NCBI RefSeq assembly: GCF_037325665.1 | Contig: NC_090250.1 | Location: forward strand, 19,536,685 to 19,600,684 | Direction: 5' to 3' | DNA: 64,000 nt | DNA from: Littorina saxatilis | Taxonomy: Eukaryota; Mollusca; Gastropoda; Littorinimorpha; Littorinidae | In this document: in pieces, positions 49,347 through 62,864 of the stretch | Layout of the letters: each line of letters starts with the position of its first letter | Position numbering within the stretch: the first letter of the stretch is position 1 | Translations under genes and position numbers: made by a program | The notes under the pieces: generated by a model | Told to the model about the DNA's origin: nothing | The model's database searches: none | The model's input: only the letters and a program-made list of their open reading frames with translations

Positions 49347-52300
49347 GCACGCACGCACATACACCACGACCCTCGTTTCGATTCCCCCTCGATGTTAAAA
49401 TATTTAGTCAAAACTTGACTAAATATAAAAAAGATCTTACGGTAGTTCATGTTCATGTTACAGTGTTAGCTGCATGTGAATAAAACAAAAAAGCTTACCT
49501 CACGGCCCTCCTATACAAGTCTCACAAACTTGTATATATAATATACCACAGGAGAAAAAAAAAACGTAGCTCGCGCGCGCTCACCCAAATCCGCGCGAAG
49601 TGCCACATGATATTATACCCCGACAACACATAGGCGGATAATACATGTATGTCAATAGTATGAAACAAAACATGCCACAATTTTCAAGACAGAAGAAAGG
49701 GTAAATGAGAGAATTAGAAAAAGTGTTTGCTCCTCAAGTATATAATTATGCCACTCTTTACACTCTGAAAAACATGTGCATGTTGCATTTAAAGAAACAG
49801 GAACGGCACAGTATGTAAGACGGCAGAAGACAACACAGTAAACAAAACATCCTAAATGTGCCACAAAAAAAGAACACTAATTAATGTCGTATTTAAAAAC
49901 ATATTATAGGCATGCGTATGGTGCGCATGTGAAATTTGTTTTGCGTTTATATAATTCAAAATAGTGCAATTAATGCCTGTAATATAAAAGAAAGAAAAAA
50001 CGGTCTTTCAATACATGTTCATGCAAATTGTTAGCTGCATGTGAAGAAAACAAAAAGCCTACCTGACCCTGCAACTGTTGGTCAGTAATCCAATAGCAGC
50101 ACACAAGTCGATTTGAAAGTTTTTCAACACAGTTTTTCACTCGTATTGTTCTCACAAACTTGTATATATACCACAGGAAACAAAACTCGTCGATCCGACG
50201 ACAATTTAACGTTTGTTTCATTATCGCAAACAAAACAGAACAGACAAAACGAAACAAAACAACACAGCACAACAGTTGGGGTTGTTATTTCTCTGAGATG
50301 CTGAAGAAAAAAAAGATGACGTGCATTGTAATGGAATAGAGTGGGTGTAATTTCAAACTAAACGGTTCAAATGTGAGTGTAAACACACTCTTTACGCGGG
50401 ATCACATTCCCTCACACGCTGAGACGAACAGCGCATGTTGCACACAATGTACTTGAGAAAGTGGTGCCATTAGCTTCTTCAGAAACTTGAATACCATGAA
50501 ACTGAAACAACACGGAAGCGTAGTTTTTGCAATGCCTAATGGTATGACGTTTGTCCTTCGCTGCCTTTGATCTTCTGCCACAAATTCTGCACATAGCATT
50601 TAGCCTAAATATGTGGAGATCTTCCGTATGTTGCACTGCCGCCATTCTTAACTGGGACACCTTAAATCAATAAATTGAAAGAAATTGACACCAATAAACA
50701 AGCTAAACCATGTACACACAAACAGACAGGCAAAAACATAAGCACAATTACAGTCACAAGTGACAACATTAAGTAAAGAATAAACACATCATACTGCTTA
50801 AGAACACAAAACAATGGGGGGGGGGGGGGGGGGGACGCAAAACAAGCAACAACAAAACAGAAAAGATGAAATGCACTGGAGTCAACAGCCACAGCGATTG
50901 TCACACATAGTCCATAAAACAAGTGTCTTGCAACGAGTGCCTGTTCCGATGAACCGTGCGTGCACCGCGTGGGTATTTACGGGGCAAATTAAATTGCTCC
51001 AGAAATCACACAAACACCTTGCGCAAAACTTATTCTCACTCTATAACACAGTTTAGAATAAGTACTTACTGACGGCAACACAGGAAACACAGTCAATTGC
51101 TGCTATGATTGTTGAGCGTGGTCAGAACATGGTACACAACGTGCATATTCTGAATATTGTAAGTGGAACAAAGAGCACGTGTCAGCACTGAGTTATATCA
51201 GTATTACCACAATTGCAGAAAAAGCGAGTCTTGCGTAAACCTCTGGTTTGCACTGACACAAAGCCTGTATATCAGAGTAACCAGATACACAAGATGAAGG
51301 TAATCCAACCATCAAGTCACGAAAACCATTCATTTCACGCCAAGAAATATGTATTTTTTCACACTGACACACACACAGCTGTACAGTGCCAAAGTCTTTG
51401 TGCTGCGCCAGCATTTCCGCGCCAAAGAGAAGAGAGGTCACCGGCACCGCGCGCGCAGGGCCCGCTGATAAAATTAGGCCGCAAGCTCCAAGGAAAGTTC
51501 AGCTGAGATAGCAAAGCCCTCCACCAAACGGAACAGTGTGCAATATCGTTCGATGTAATATTTCCCAGCATGGGCAACGGAGAAATCTGATTTACAATAC
51601 TTGCAGTGTGCATGACTTTTTCCCATAGTAGACTCCACAATTCCTGGCTCTTTCTTATATTTCTCCAAAAAAATCTGCTGCTTCTGCTGTTTAGACTTGG
51701 TACAGTCATCCGAAACTGACACATTTTACCGCTTCATTTTGCCACGATCGTCCAGACGATCGCACGTGCCAACAACTGAACAAGGTTTCCACAGCTGAAG
51801 ACTAGCTGTCATGGTTATCTCCCTTCAACCGAAACCGGTATCAGTTGTACCATCCCGTAATCAGCATACCAACACCGGAAAACGTATTCTAGACTTTTTC
51901 TTATGCGTATTTTGTGCGTGTGTCGCGTATTTGCGTACCGATAATAATTTGGCGTACAAAATACGCCCAAATCGTACTGGTAAACAGGTCTGGACTCCCC
52001 TTGGATATGTCCCATTTCAGTGGAACACACAAACAACTCCCCTTCCTCCCCCCCCCCCCCCTCCCAACAGAAAGCAAGATTTTAAAAGGGGGGTGGGGGG
52101 GGGGGTTGGAGGGTCTTAAAAGGGGGAGTTCCACTGCAACTTTTTATGAGCAAACCCTTTGAGTCTACCAAAGAGACCCAGAAAGTCTGCCAAAAAGATG
52201 CAGCATTTCTTACCCAGCAGGTTTGTGGCTGCGTTTTCTGAAGCAATCTCAGCATCCTCCCCGGTACCTTTCCTCGACAGCTTGGTGGATACCACCTGGT

Positions 52301-55300
52301 GCTTGCCAATCTGACCCAGCGTGTACACCTCCGATTCACCTGACGAAGATAGTACACATGTGTCATATGATTCACCTGACGGAGAAAGTATGCATGTGTC
52401 ATATGATTCACCTGACGGAGAAAGTACAAACGTGTCATATGATTTACCTGACGGAGAAAGTACACACGTGTCATATGATTCACCTGACGGAGAAAGTACA
52501 CACGAGTCATATGATCGACTCTGTACTTGAGATAGGTGTGTTTGTTGTCACAGACAGACAAACGGACAGACAAAGAGAGAAAGAAAGCATCTACCCTCTG
52601 TTCCACACTTTAAATAGGTGCGCTTGTTGTCACAGACAGACAGACAGACAAAAGGAAGGACGGACAGACAAACGGACAGACAAAGAGAGAAAGAAAGCAT
52701 CTACCCTCTGTTCCACACTTTAAATAGGTGCGCTTGTTGTCACAGACAGACAGACAGACAGACAAAGAGAGAAAGAAATCACGTACCTTCTGTTTTACAC
52801 TTGAGATAGGTGCGTTTGTTGTCAATCATTGCGTCCACGGCCAGTTTCTCCTCAAAGAGTGCGGTGATGATGGCAACCTTGATGTTGTCTTTATCCGCCA
52901 CCAGGGGGAGCTCTTTCACCAGCTGTACGTCTGTCAACAATACCACACTTCCATAGATTGTAACCTTATGAACATAAACACATTCAATTTGCAAGTTATT
53001 TTTTATTTTTGCATTTTGACCTGATCCAGAAGACAGGGCCAAGATGCACGAGAAAGTTACCAACTGGGTGGGAGTCAGCCGCGGTGTTGGATTAGTTAAA
53101 ACTTAGATTTGTTGTGATTTCAACGAATCAGAACCCGCGGTTTGTTCTCTTCCGTTTTGGTGGCACCCACTTTCGGTTCGTGCACCCCAGCCCCTAGTCT
53201 CCACCTCCATCACCATCACCACTCACCGTGCGGTGAAACCTCGGCCCATGTCTGCATCCTGACCCAGAAGCCGGTCTCTACCTCCCTCACCAGCCCCTTT
53301 TTCTGCAAGTCCTTCAGCATGACAATCGCTGTGATGTTGTCCGACTGCTTCACCACACTCTTCCTGTAACACACAACAGTCAACATGTGTTTATCCTGCA
53401 CACCCGAGATAGACCACTCATGAGATAACAATATCGTTCAAACCACACGTGTGTATAATTATCATGTAAATGAGGTTGTGTTCAACTAGTCTGGCAGGGA
53501 CCTGCCTTTTCACTGCCTTATGATACCAAAGTCACAGAGACAAACGTCATAATGAAAACACTTTTGCTCCTGCTATTTTCCATGAAAGAGTTTTTAGATC
53601 TAATACTTCACGCTACACTTTCTAAAGTGACGCTTCTTTGCTTTGACGTCAAAGATTGCACGGGGCTTTGGAAGAGATTGAGGTTCGAAAAGAAGTGTCT
53701 TCAATTTGTACGCCTCGACTGCAGGACAGTATGTAGCATAAACAGAATACTTCATGGCTTGCTGTGTCGTACCAAATTTACACAAATTGCTTTTTCAAAT
53801 ATTGAAAAGCTTGCTTTCACTTGCAGTTCAATATTTTAAAGAAGCAACTCATGTAAATCTGGTACGACACAGCAAGCCATGTAGTATTCTCTATAACACA
53901 CACACACACAGACAGACAGAGACATACACACACACACACACTGTGATGTTGTCCGACTGCTTCACCATGCTCTTCCTACAACTCACGTAACAACACCAGA
54001 AAGTGGCAGTACATGGTGTGGGAAAGTGGAGGTACATACTTGAAGATGATGTTGACAGGCAGGGGGTCGGGGTAGGCGTCCTCCAGAAGTTGTAGCATGC
54101 GCTGTTTCTTGGCCATCCACAGCAGCGACAGCTTTACCTTGCTACGTCGCACTTCTCTGTGGAAATCCTTCTCCTCTGTGACAACAAGATACATGTCTGT
54201 TACACACAGTCATAGACACAGACAGACAGACAGACAGACACACACACACACACATACACATACACAGCAGTCAAAGCTTCACCTTGCTACGGCGCACTTC
54301 TCTGTGGAAATCCTTCTCCTCTGTGACAACAAGATACATGTCTGTTACACACACCCAGTCACAGACACACATAGACAGACACACAGACATACATGCACAC
54401 ACAGACACACAGGCAGACACACACATCACTGACAGTTTCAGGATGCTACGCCAAACCCCTCTGGTGAAATCCTTCTCTGGAGCCATAAGATACCAAGCAA
54501 GTCAGTAGGCATCAAGGGCTCCTGTCCTTGTCTCTCTATGGAGACAAGACAGACATCAGACAGACAGACAGACAGACATTTGATTGGGGAAAACATTGTG
54601 TCAGAAGACCAAGAGCAATCAGTGTGATTCACATTGTAAGGCTTCTTTTTAAGCCTACTGTCTATATGATACTTACCGAGACAGTACTATTCTTGCACAT
54701 TATCTATTATAGGCCGAAAAAATTGGACAAAACGCTGCGTGGGTACAATTATCTCCCATAACCATGCGCCACCGTGGATCCCAAGCACTGTCTGAGTGCT
54801 TCCCCCTTACAGGATGTAGGTGGCGCGTCCTCTTTCTTTATGAGCTGCAGACCCTCAAAAAGCCCATAACATATCAAGAGGGGAGGCGGGAGGGAAACTC
54901 TAATAGTACTGTCTCGGTAAGTATCATATAGACAGTAGGCTTAAAAAGAAGCCTTACAGTCAATATAACACTTACCTCGACAGTACTATTCTTGCACAGA
55001 ATACCAGAGTGGTGTGAGGGTGATATGTAGAGTATTAAACTCCTTAATCAAAATCACTTAAATCCAAGGATTAAGATACCCAGGCAATTTTCGAACAGTA
55101 CTACTGTAAAAGAAAATATACCCAAGAAAAATACCTTAGACTGACGTGACCATGCTGGCAACCACTGCTTTGGCAATGCCATACGACTGGTCAAGCCTGA
55201 GACTGGAAAAGTCTCGCATATAGTGGTTAATAAACGTGGCTGGAGTCTTCCAGAACGCGACCGCCATTATGCTTTGGAGCGAGGCACCCCGCACGTGCGC

Positions 55301-58300
55301 CAACGAGGAGCCGATAGCCCGAATCTCGTGTGCCCTGATGTCAGGGACCACATCCACTTGAGCATGAACATAAGCCTGTTTGATAAGCAAGGTCAGCCAA
55401 CGAGCTAAAGTTTGTCTAGAAATATCCGATTGGTACTTCGGATTAAGCGAGACAAACAGTGACCGCTTAGAAGACCGAAAGCTACGTGTTCTATCCAGGT
55501 ACACTCTAAGGGCACGTACTGGGCAGAGGAAGCGATCAGGGTCATCATGTTCAAGAGTGGGAGCCAAGGCTTGAATGACTACTGGTTTGGACAACTCCGA
55601 GGCATTCTGATTCTTGGCTCGAAAGTCTGGTAGGAAAGCCAACGTCACCTGATGTGTGGTGAACTCAATGTCAAATTCCAGGCCACTCAAAGCTTGAATA
55701 CCACTGAGTCTACGGCAAGTGGCTAAAGCGATGAGGAACACAGTCTTAAAAGTCAGGAACTTGATACTAATGCCTGCCAGGGGTTCAAACTCCTTGCTAC
55801 GCAGGAGTTTGAGAACCAGGAAGACATCCCACTTGGGAAATGAAACCCGAGGTTTAGACACCGCTGCATTGCTAATACCCGAAAGGACATTAGCAATGAG
55901 GGAGGAACTGATCAAGTGTTCAGGTCTGCGACCAGTACCAGCCGCAATCGTGGAAGTGATGGCAGATTTGTATCCAAGAAGAGTCTTAGAAGAAAGACTC
56001 TTCTTTTGATACACTTCCACCAGGAAGTTGGCCAAGTCCTGTGTTGAGGGATAAAGCGGCTTTATCCCCTTGGACAAGGCGAAGGAGGCCCAAGCTCTCC
56101 AGCGTAAGTCATAGAGCTGATTAGTTGATCGCCTCTTAGCGTTCAAGGAAAACTCTACTGAACTCTTGTGCAATCCTAGTGCAAGCAGTTTGGAGCGCAC
56201 AAGAGCCATGCGGTCAAGCACAGACTCTCTGGACGTGGATGAGGGAGGCCTGATCGAGGCTGGAGCAGACTTCCCCCGTCCAGATTCAGAGGTAGAGGGT
56301 CTACGTGGGTGAGACCGCGAAGATCTGGAAACCACGGAGCTGTTGGCCAGTAAGGCGCGACCAAAATCAGTCTTGGCCGTTCCTGCAGATACTTTGCCAG
56401 TACCCTCGGAATCAGAGATGTCGGGGGATAGGCGTAAGCATCGAGGAGCCTCCACGAGAGAGTGAATGCGTCCACGTGGAACGCATTCGTGTCTCGAAAG
56501 GGGCTGACGTACCTGGGAAGCCGAGCGCTGAATCGAGTTGCGAACAGATCGATCAGAGGACGGTCCCACCTTGCCCACAGACGCCGTAGAACGTTGTGAG
56601 CGATGGTCCATTCTGTGGGGAGAACCTGATCGCCCCGACTGAGAATGTCGGCCAGGGCGTTCAGTTTCCCCGGAACGAATTGGACTGACATCCGGACCTG
56701 ATTGGTCTGGCACCAGAGCAGAATCTCCTCCGCTAACAGGGAGAGGGACCGAGAATTGGTGCCCCCCTGGTGGCGAAGGTAAGCTAGGCATGTGGTGTTG
56801 TCCCCGTGGACCAACACATCCTGATCCCGAATCAGGAGGCGAAACTCCAGCAGAGCCCGACGAACCGCCTCCAACTCTAGAAAGTTGATGTGTAGGAGGG
56901 ACTCCTCCTGGGTCCAGACCCCCTGGGCCTCGTGCAGGTCCAGGTGGGCCCCCCAACCCCGCGTAGAAGCGTCGGTGTACAGGAAGAGAGACGGCCGTCT
57001 CGGTTGGATAGGCACCGCAGAGTTGAGCCAGATCGGGTCCAGCCATTGGACTACAGCCTCGTGAAACCAAGGCCCGATCTGGACCAACTCGGTGTAATCG
57101 AGAGGCCTGGAAGTCCGATCTGCTACTGCCCGTTGCAGGGGACGTTTGTGTAGCCTTGCAAGGGGCAGCAGCAGAGCGACAGACTCCATGGAACCCAACA
57201 GTTCCGCCAGCCGCCTGTGAGGAACAGCGCGGCAAGCCTGAATGGAGAGGATCTTTCGCCTCAGGGAGAGGATTCTGTCCGGGGAGGGAGACACAGTGTA
57301 AAGCACTGTGTCGAACGCCATCCCCAAGTAGCAAAACTGCTGGGCTGGCACGAGGTCTGACTTGTGCCACTGTATCTGGAACCCCAAAGCATGGGTCCGT
57401 TCCAGGACCTGCCGGGTGTGTTGGAGGCATTGATCGCGAGACTGGGCCAGGGTGAGCCAATCGTCCAAATATTGACGCAGACGCACACCCTGAGCTCTGA
57501 CCAACGCCGCCAGCTCCTTGACCACCTTTGTAAAAATCAGCGGGGCCAAGGACAGGCCGAATGGGAGGGCCCGAAACTCGAACACTGTGCCCTCCCAAAC
57601 AAACCGGAGCAGATGTCGGTACCCCGGGGCCACCAGGATGTGGAAGTAAGCATCCTGGAGGTCCACAGACGTGGCCCAATCGTTTGGCCGGATGGCCAAC
57701 CGGACCGACGAAGGGGTTTCCATCTTGAACTTGCACCTGCGAAGGTACAAGTTCAAGGTGGAGAGGTCCAACACCGGCCTGAACCTGCCGTCCTTTTTGG
57801 GGACGGTGAACAGGCGGGAGTAGAACCCCGGAGAAGGCTGAGAAAGGGGGTAGACAGCCTTCTTCTCGACCAACGAGTTCACCTCGTCTTGAAGAGCCTG
57901 CCATCTGGCAGGGTCTCGAGGAGGGGGGAACGTCAAAGGTAGAGCGGACAATGGAGGTTGTGACGACAGCGGTAGAGAAAACCCCGACCCCACCACCCTC
58001 AAGATAAACTGGTTGGAGACCAGTCTGCCCCACATGTCGCGGGCCCGAAAAAGGGAACCGACGGACGAAAGAGGGGCAACTTGAGGGGGCGTCAACGTAG
58101 GGCCGGGACTCACTGAAAATTCTGCTGGCGGGCAGGCGCAGGCTTGCGACCACCCCCCTGGTGGTGCTGCTTACCCTGTCTGAGCACCCTTCTTCTTGCG
58201 CTTGGGAGCACGAGAAGCCGGGGCCGCAGGGGGGAACGCGACAGGCGCCTGAGAGGAGGAAGAAGGAGGCAGTGAAACTGGCTTCTTCTTCTTCTTCTTC

Positions 58301-61300
58301 TGAGGCTGGGAGCTGGAGGTGACTGTAGCACTTCTCTTACTCCCCGCCGACGTCGCCGAAGCAGCGAGGCCAACCATCAGAGAATCAGTGTTCCTCTGGC
58401 GTGTGGACTCCACCACAGAACGGACAGTGCCCGGATGAAAAAGGGAAGAAGGCTGAGGAAACGTGTTCCTCAGACTCTTCCTCATATCCGGAGGCACTAA
58501 AGAAGTAGCCAGAAAATGATCACGGAACAGGGCCAACAAGTGGACCCGTGTTCCAATGGCCAATTCTGCCGCAGTCGTCACGCACGATCGCACGGCATGC
58601 AAAGCCCGATCCACTCGAACCGTGTCAAGGACCCGAGTGGAATCGGACTCTGCCCGATCGGGAGGGTCCAACAGTGTGGACAGCGTGCTCATCCATGTCA
58701 AGGCCTGTGATTGGGCCTCGACAATGGAAGAAACGGTGGCCTCAAGATTGTGGAACGAAGCAGAGCTCAGTTCCACCTTCTTGACCGAAGGCACCTCCCC
58801 AACGAACACATCACCGTCAGCCCCACCCTGAACACTCGAAGTCTGGAAAGGGAGAGTTCGAGAGTCAAAGGGAAAAGGGAGGGACGAAACAGATTGGACA
58901 CGAGGAAACAGTGGAGGTGCGCCTCCCGAAGGAAAGCACGGCACTGAATCCGCGTCCTCCCGAGGAACATAGGTCGCGTTCGCACGTGAATCTGTACTCC
59001 TCAGGCGATGTGCTGCCGCTTCCACCGTGGCACTAAGACTAGGGTGGAACGCGAATTGCTGGCGGCCGGATCGTTCATAAAACGAGCCGCCGGCAGACGC
59101 GGCGTGTGCCTCCCGCGCCCGGGCCGAAGCGGACTCCAAGGACGAGAGGGCGTCGGAGGGAAGGACGTCCTGAAACTGTTCAAACGTCCTTCTAGCTGTG
59201 CGAGGGAGAGCCTCCTGCCTCTCGTCCTCAGACTCCACGTCCTGTGTGTCAACCGAAGGGTTGGGAACACTAGACGACAGACGCTTAAGAGAGGCATCCG
59301 TGGCGTCAAGACGCCGCGTGATGTCTGTCATGTACTGTTGGAAAGTACGAAGCATAGCTTCGGAAGTTCCATCAGAAACCGGCAAGGGTAGAGGATCAGT
59401 GTTAACCTCAGGGCGACCCTGATCCTCCTCCCCATCGTCCTCTGACTCACTCTCCTCTTCACTTCCCGACAACTCCTCAACAGCAGGAGTGTAGGAAGCT
59501 TGAGGGGGAGGAGCCGAAAGTGATGAAGTAGACTGTGACGAAACGCCCACTGAAGCAAGAGGCCGCGAAGACCCCTGCCCCAAAGACGAAACGTCTCCAG
59601 CAGCCGAAGGGAGAGAACAACAAAAACCCTGCGACTGTTGGGTCAGTCCAGCCAACGAACCCCCACCATTTATAGACTGAACAGGGACCCATCGGGTCTG
59701 ATCAGAAAAGAAATGGTCCGGTCCGGTCGGGGGTGCCGATCCGGTCCGGTCGGGTGGTCCGGTGTTCCGGTGTTCCGGTCCGGTCCGGTCGAGTGGTCCG
59801 GTGTTCCGGTGGTCCGGTCCGGTGGTCCGGTCCGGTCCCGTACCATCCGGAGGTCCCGTTCGGCACAGAACCATCCGTACCCACAAAAGTGTTCGGGTGG
59901 TTCGGTCCGGACGTGGAAACACCGTACCATCCGGACCCGTAGGTCCGGTGGTCCGGTGTGTTCCGGTTCGGTGCCAGACCACCCGGACCAACAGAGGTGG
60001 TCGGGTGGTCCGGTCCCGACCGGACCACTGGTCCCGTACCGTACCATCCGGACCCGTAGGTCCGGTGGTCCGGTGTGTTCCGGTTCGGTGCCAGACCACC
60101 CGGACCAACAGAGGTGGTCGGGTGGTCCGGTCCCGATCGGACCACTGGTCCCGTACCGTACCATCCGGACCCGTAGGTCCGGGGGTCCGGCAAGGGCCAG
60201 AGGTACTGTCCCGCACCGGACCCTAAGGTCCGGTACGGTCCCGTACCATGGGTCCCGTCCGGACCAAACCCGGAGGTCAAGTCCAGTCGGGACCCGTGGG
60301 TCCGGTTCGATCCCGACCCGTAAGCCTGGACCGTTCCGGACCCTTGGTCCGGACCATCCGTCACCCGAACACCAGACGCTAAGGAATGGCGTGGGGTCAA
60401 GACGGTCCGGTCGGAGGTGTCGGTCTGAGCAACAGAAACAATGTTCCCGTCGCCCTGACCATTCGACAGAAGTACCACGTTCTGTCGAACACCTCCACGT
60501 CCAGTAACTAGTCGGCCGGAGCGTTTCATAGAGGGACAGCCACCAGTCACACGGACGTCAGAGGGAACCGTAGTAGCAGTGGTCGTAGGCACGATGCCTG
60601 AAACCCCTGCCCCCACAGGACCGCCCTGAACGGGGTCAATTCGCATCCCAACCCCAGCGGGGAGGGAATTCATAGACCCCGTCATCTCCTCCGATCTCCC
60701 CCCCCATGAGTCCGAGACTACTGTCGAAACAGCAGTAGACGACCCAGCGAGGGAGTTCAGAGGAGGACCCGTGTCCCTCCTGGCTTCCACAGCGGTGGAA
60801 ACCGAGGAGGGCACAGGAGAGGCACCGGAAAAGAAAGAAGTCGAAACCTGAGTCTCTCCCGTAGCCCCTAGATCAGATTCACCAACCCCCAAAGAGGGTT
60901 GGGAATCGACCCGCCCCCGGATTCGAGCCAGGGAGGAGAAGGAAACCTTCCCCCCAGGCTTGAAACCGGGAGGAGCTGAAGCCTGAGACTGAGGGCCGGA
61001 CAACGGCGTCGAAGGGGGGGAAGCGTGTTCCACGGAAGGAGAAGGAGAAAGACGCTTTTTCTTTCCCCTCGACCTTCCCCGAACCTTCGACGGCGCAGCC
61101 CCGCCCGAAGTCCCAGGTTCAAGCCCAGCCTGTTTGAGCAAGCTCGCATTGAGCTTGCTCAAACAGGCTTTCTCCGCCCTCCCTCGCCGCAAACGCAAAG
61201 CGTTTGGGGAGGGAGAGTCGGAGCGCCGAAAGGTCCCCCTGTCCGTGCGCAAAACATGACGCTGTGCGCCCGGAGAAGGGTTGCCCCCGGCAGACTCTGG

Positions 61301-62776
61301 TTCCGTAGAACCAGAGCCCAAAACAAGACGAGACATCCTACCTCGCCCTGTACGTACCCTTAAAAAATCGAGAATTAACAAAATTCAAAGAAAATTAGGT
61401 CAATACTCAAGTGAATGAGGCGAAACGAGAAGCAGACGACCGGTCACCACGAAGTAGGACGGTAGGCACGCCGAGTCCGCCACACAACAACGGAGGCACA
61501 AGTTGGAAGAAAAACAACGTAGCCTCAAGCCAGAAGTGGAATAACACACAAAAATCCAACAGGTGGTAATCCACACAGAAAAGAAGACTCTAGAATCCAA
61601 AATAATCCGGGAGCGCAGCAGAAACACAGCCTACTGTCACGCGCGAAAAAAGAAAGAGGACGCGCCACCTACATCCTGTAAGGGGGAAGCACTCAGACAG
61701 TGCTTGGGATCCACGGTGGCGCATGGTTATGGGAGATAATTGTACCCACGCAGCGTTTTGTCCAATTTTTTCGGCCTATAATAGATAATGTGCAAGAATA
61801 GTACTGTCGAGGTAAGTGTTATATTGACTGACATCCTCAGAAACACAATGGGCAGGTAGGAAGGCAAGTCAAAACACTAAACAGGGCAGACATATAAAAC
61901 AGACAGAATAGGAGGCTGACAGATGGAGTGAGCTGAGGTGAGGAAGGCTGGAAGGAAGGAAGGAAGGAAGGAAGGAAGGAAGGAAGGAAGGAAGGAAGGA
62001 AGGAAGGAAGGAAGGAAGAACAAGTCGCGTAAGGCGAAAATAGAACATTTAATCAAGCTCAGTCGAACTCACAGAATGAAACTGAACGCATTGCATTTTT
62101 TCCGCAAGACCGTACACTTGTAAAATCGTCTGTCCACCGCTCTAGCAAAGGCAGTGAAATTAACAATCCAGAAAAGCGCGGTAGCGGTTGCGCTGAGGAG
62201 GATAGCACGCTTTTCTATATCTCTATTCTTTTTAACTCTCTGAACGTGTTTTTAATCCAAACATATCATATCTATATGTTTTTGGAATCAGGAACCGACA
62301 AGGAATAAGATGAAATTGTTTTTAAATCGATTTCGGAAATTTAATTTTAATCATAATTTTTATATTTTTAATTTTCAGAGCTTGTTTTTAATCCAAATAT
62401 AACATATTTATATGTTTTTGGAATCAGAAAATAATGAAGAATACGATAAATGTAATTTTGAATCATTTTATAACAAAATAATTTTAATTACAATTTTCAG
62501 ATTTTTAATGACCAAAGTCATTAATTAATTTTTAAGCCTCCAAGCTGAAATGCAATACCAAAGTCCGGCCTTTGTCGAAGATTGCTTGGCCAAAATTTCA
62601 ATCAATTTGATTGAAAAATGAGGGTGTGACAGTGCCGCCTCAACTTTTACAAAATGCCGGATATGACGTCATCAAAGACATTTATCAAAAAAATGAAAAA
62701 AACGTCTGGGGATATCATACCCAGGAACTCTCATGAAAAATTTCATAAAGATCGGTCCAGTAGTTTACTCTGAATC

Positions 62777-62864
<88 letters not shown>

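Larger units (their letters stand above)
46441..51992 (-). mobile_element. CAGACCTG-ended transposon, long copy (hAT-like), degraded
   Basis: The ends CAGACCTGTTTACC and GGTAAACAGGTCTG are inverted; GACTCC flanks both sides (46435-46440, 51993-51998). Minus-strand pieces: a BED-like zinc finger near the right end (51474-51722; FLEKYKKEPGIVESTMGKSH, AHCKYCKSDFSVAHAGKYY) and, near the left end, AEAMFSEMIVKMNLPLSTAD (within 46663-47040), resembling the N-terminal region of hAT-type transposases. No DDE/RNase H core is recognised. Two tandem MITEs (47688-49428) are nested inside. It lies in the intron between exons f and g. Confidence 0.7.
54636..61829 (-). mobile_element. DIRS-like tyrosine-recombinase retroelement, looks whole
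   Basis: Inverted terminal repeats (about 54636-54840 and 61640-61829) agree at almost every base over the inner 150 bp. An internal complementary region at about 54916-54998 joins the reverse complements of both outer ends, the DIRS hallmark. Parts on the minus strand: gag-like region about 58171-61381 (with a minisatellite), reverse transcriptase plus RNase H at 56176-58113 (YLDD box, TDAS and LFATRF blocks), and a tyrosine recombinase in an overlapping frame ending at 55136. Large open frames and matched ends suggest a young insertion. It is inserted in the Pfs-gene intron in the same orientation as the gene. Confidence 0.92.

Noticed and set aside
52340-52520. CRISPR-like regular array
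   Set aside because: Units are uniform 36-bp tandem repeats without spacers and abut a spliced exon in an animal gene.
53552-53839. 95-codon + strand frame in the c-d intron
   Set aside because: It covers half of a hairpin repeat and has no family resemblance.
59638-60507. 289-codon + strand frame
   Set aside because: Arg/Gly/Pro repeat translation antisense to the DIRS gag-like region; produced by the GGTCCGGT minisatellite.
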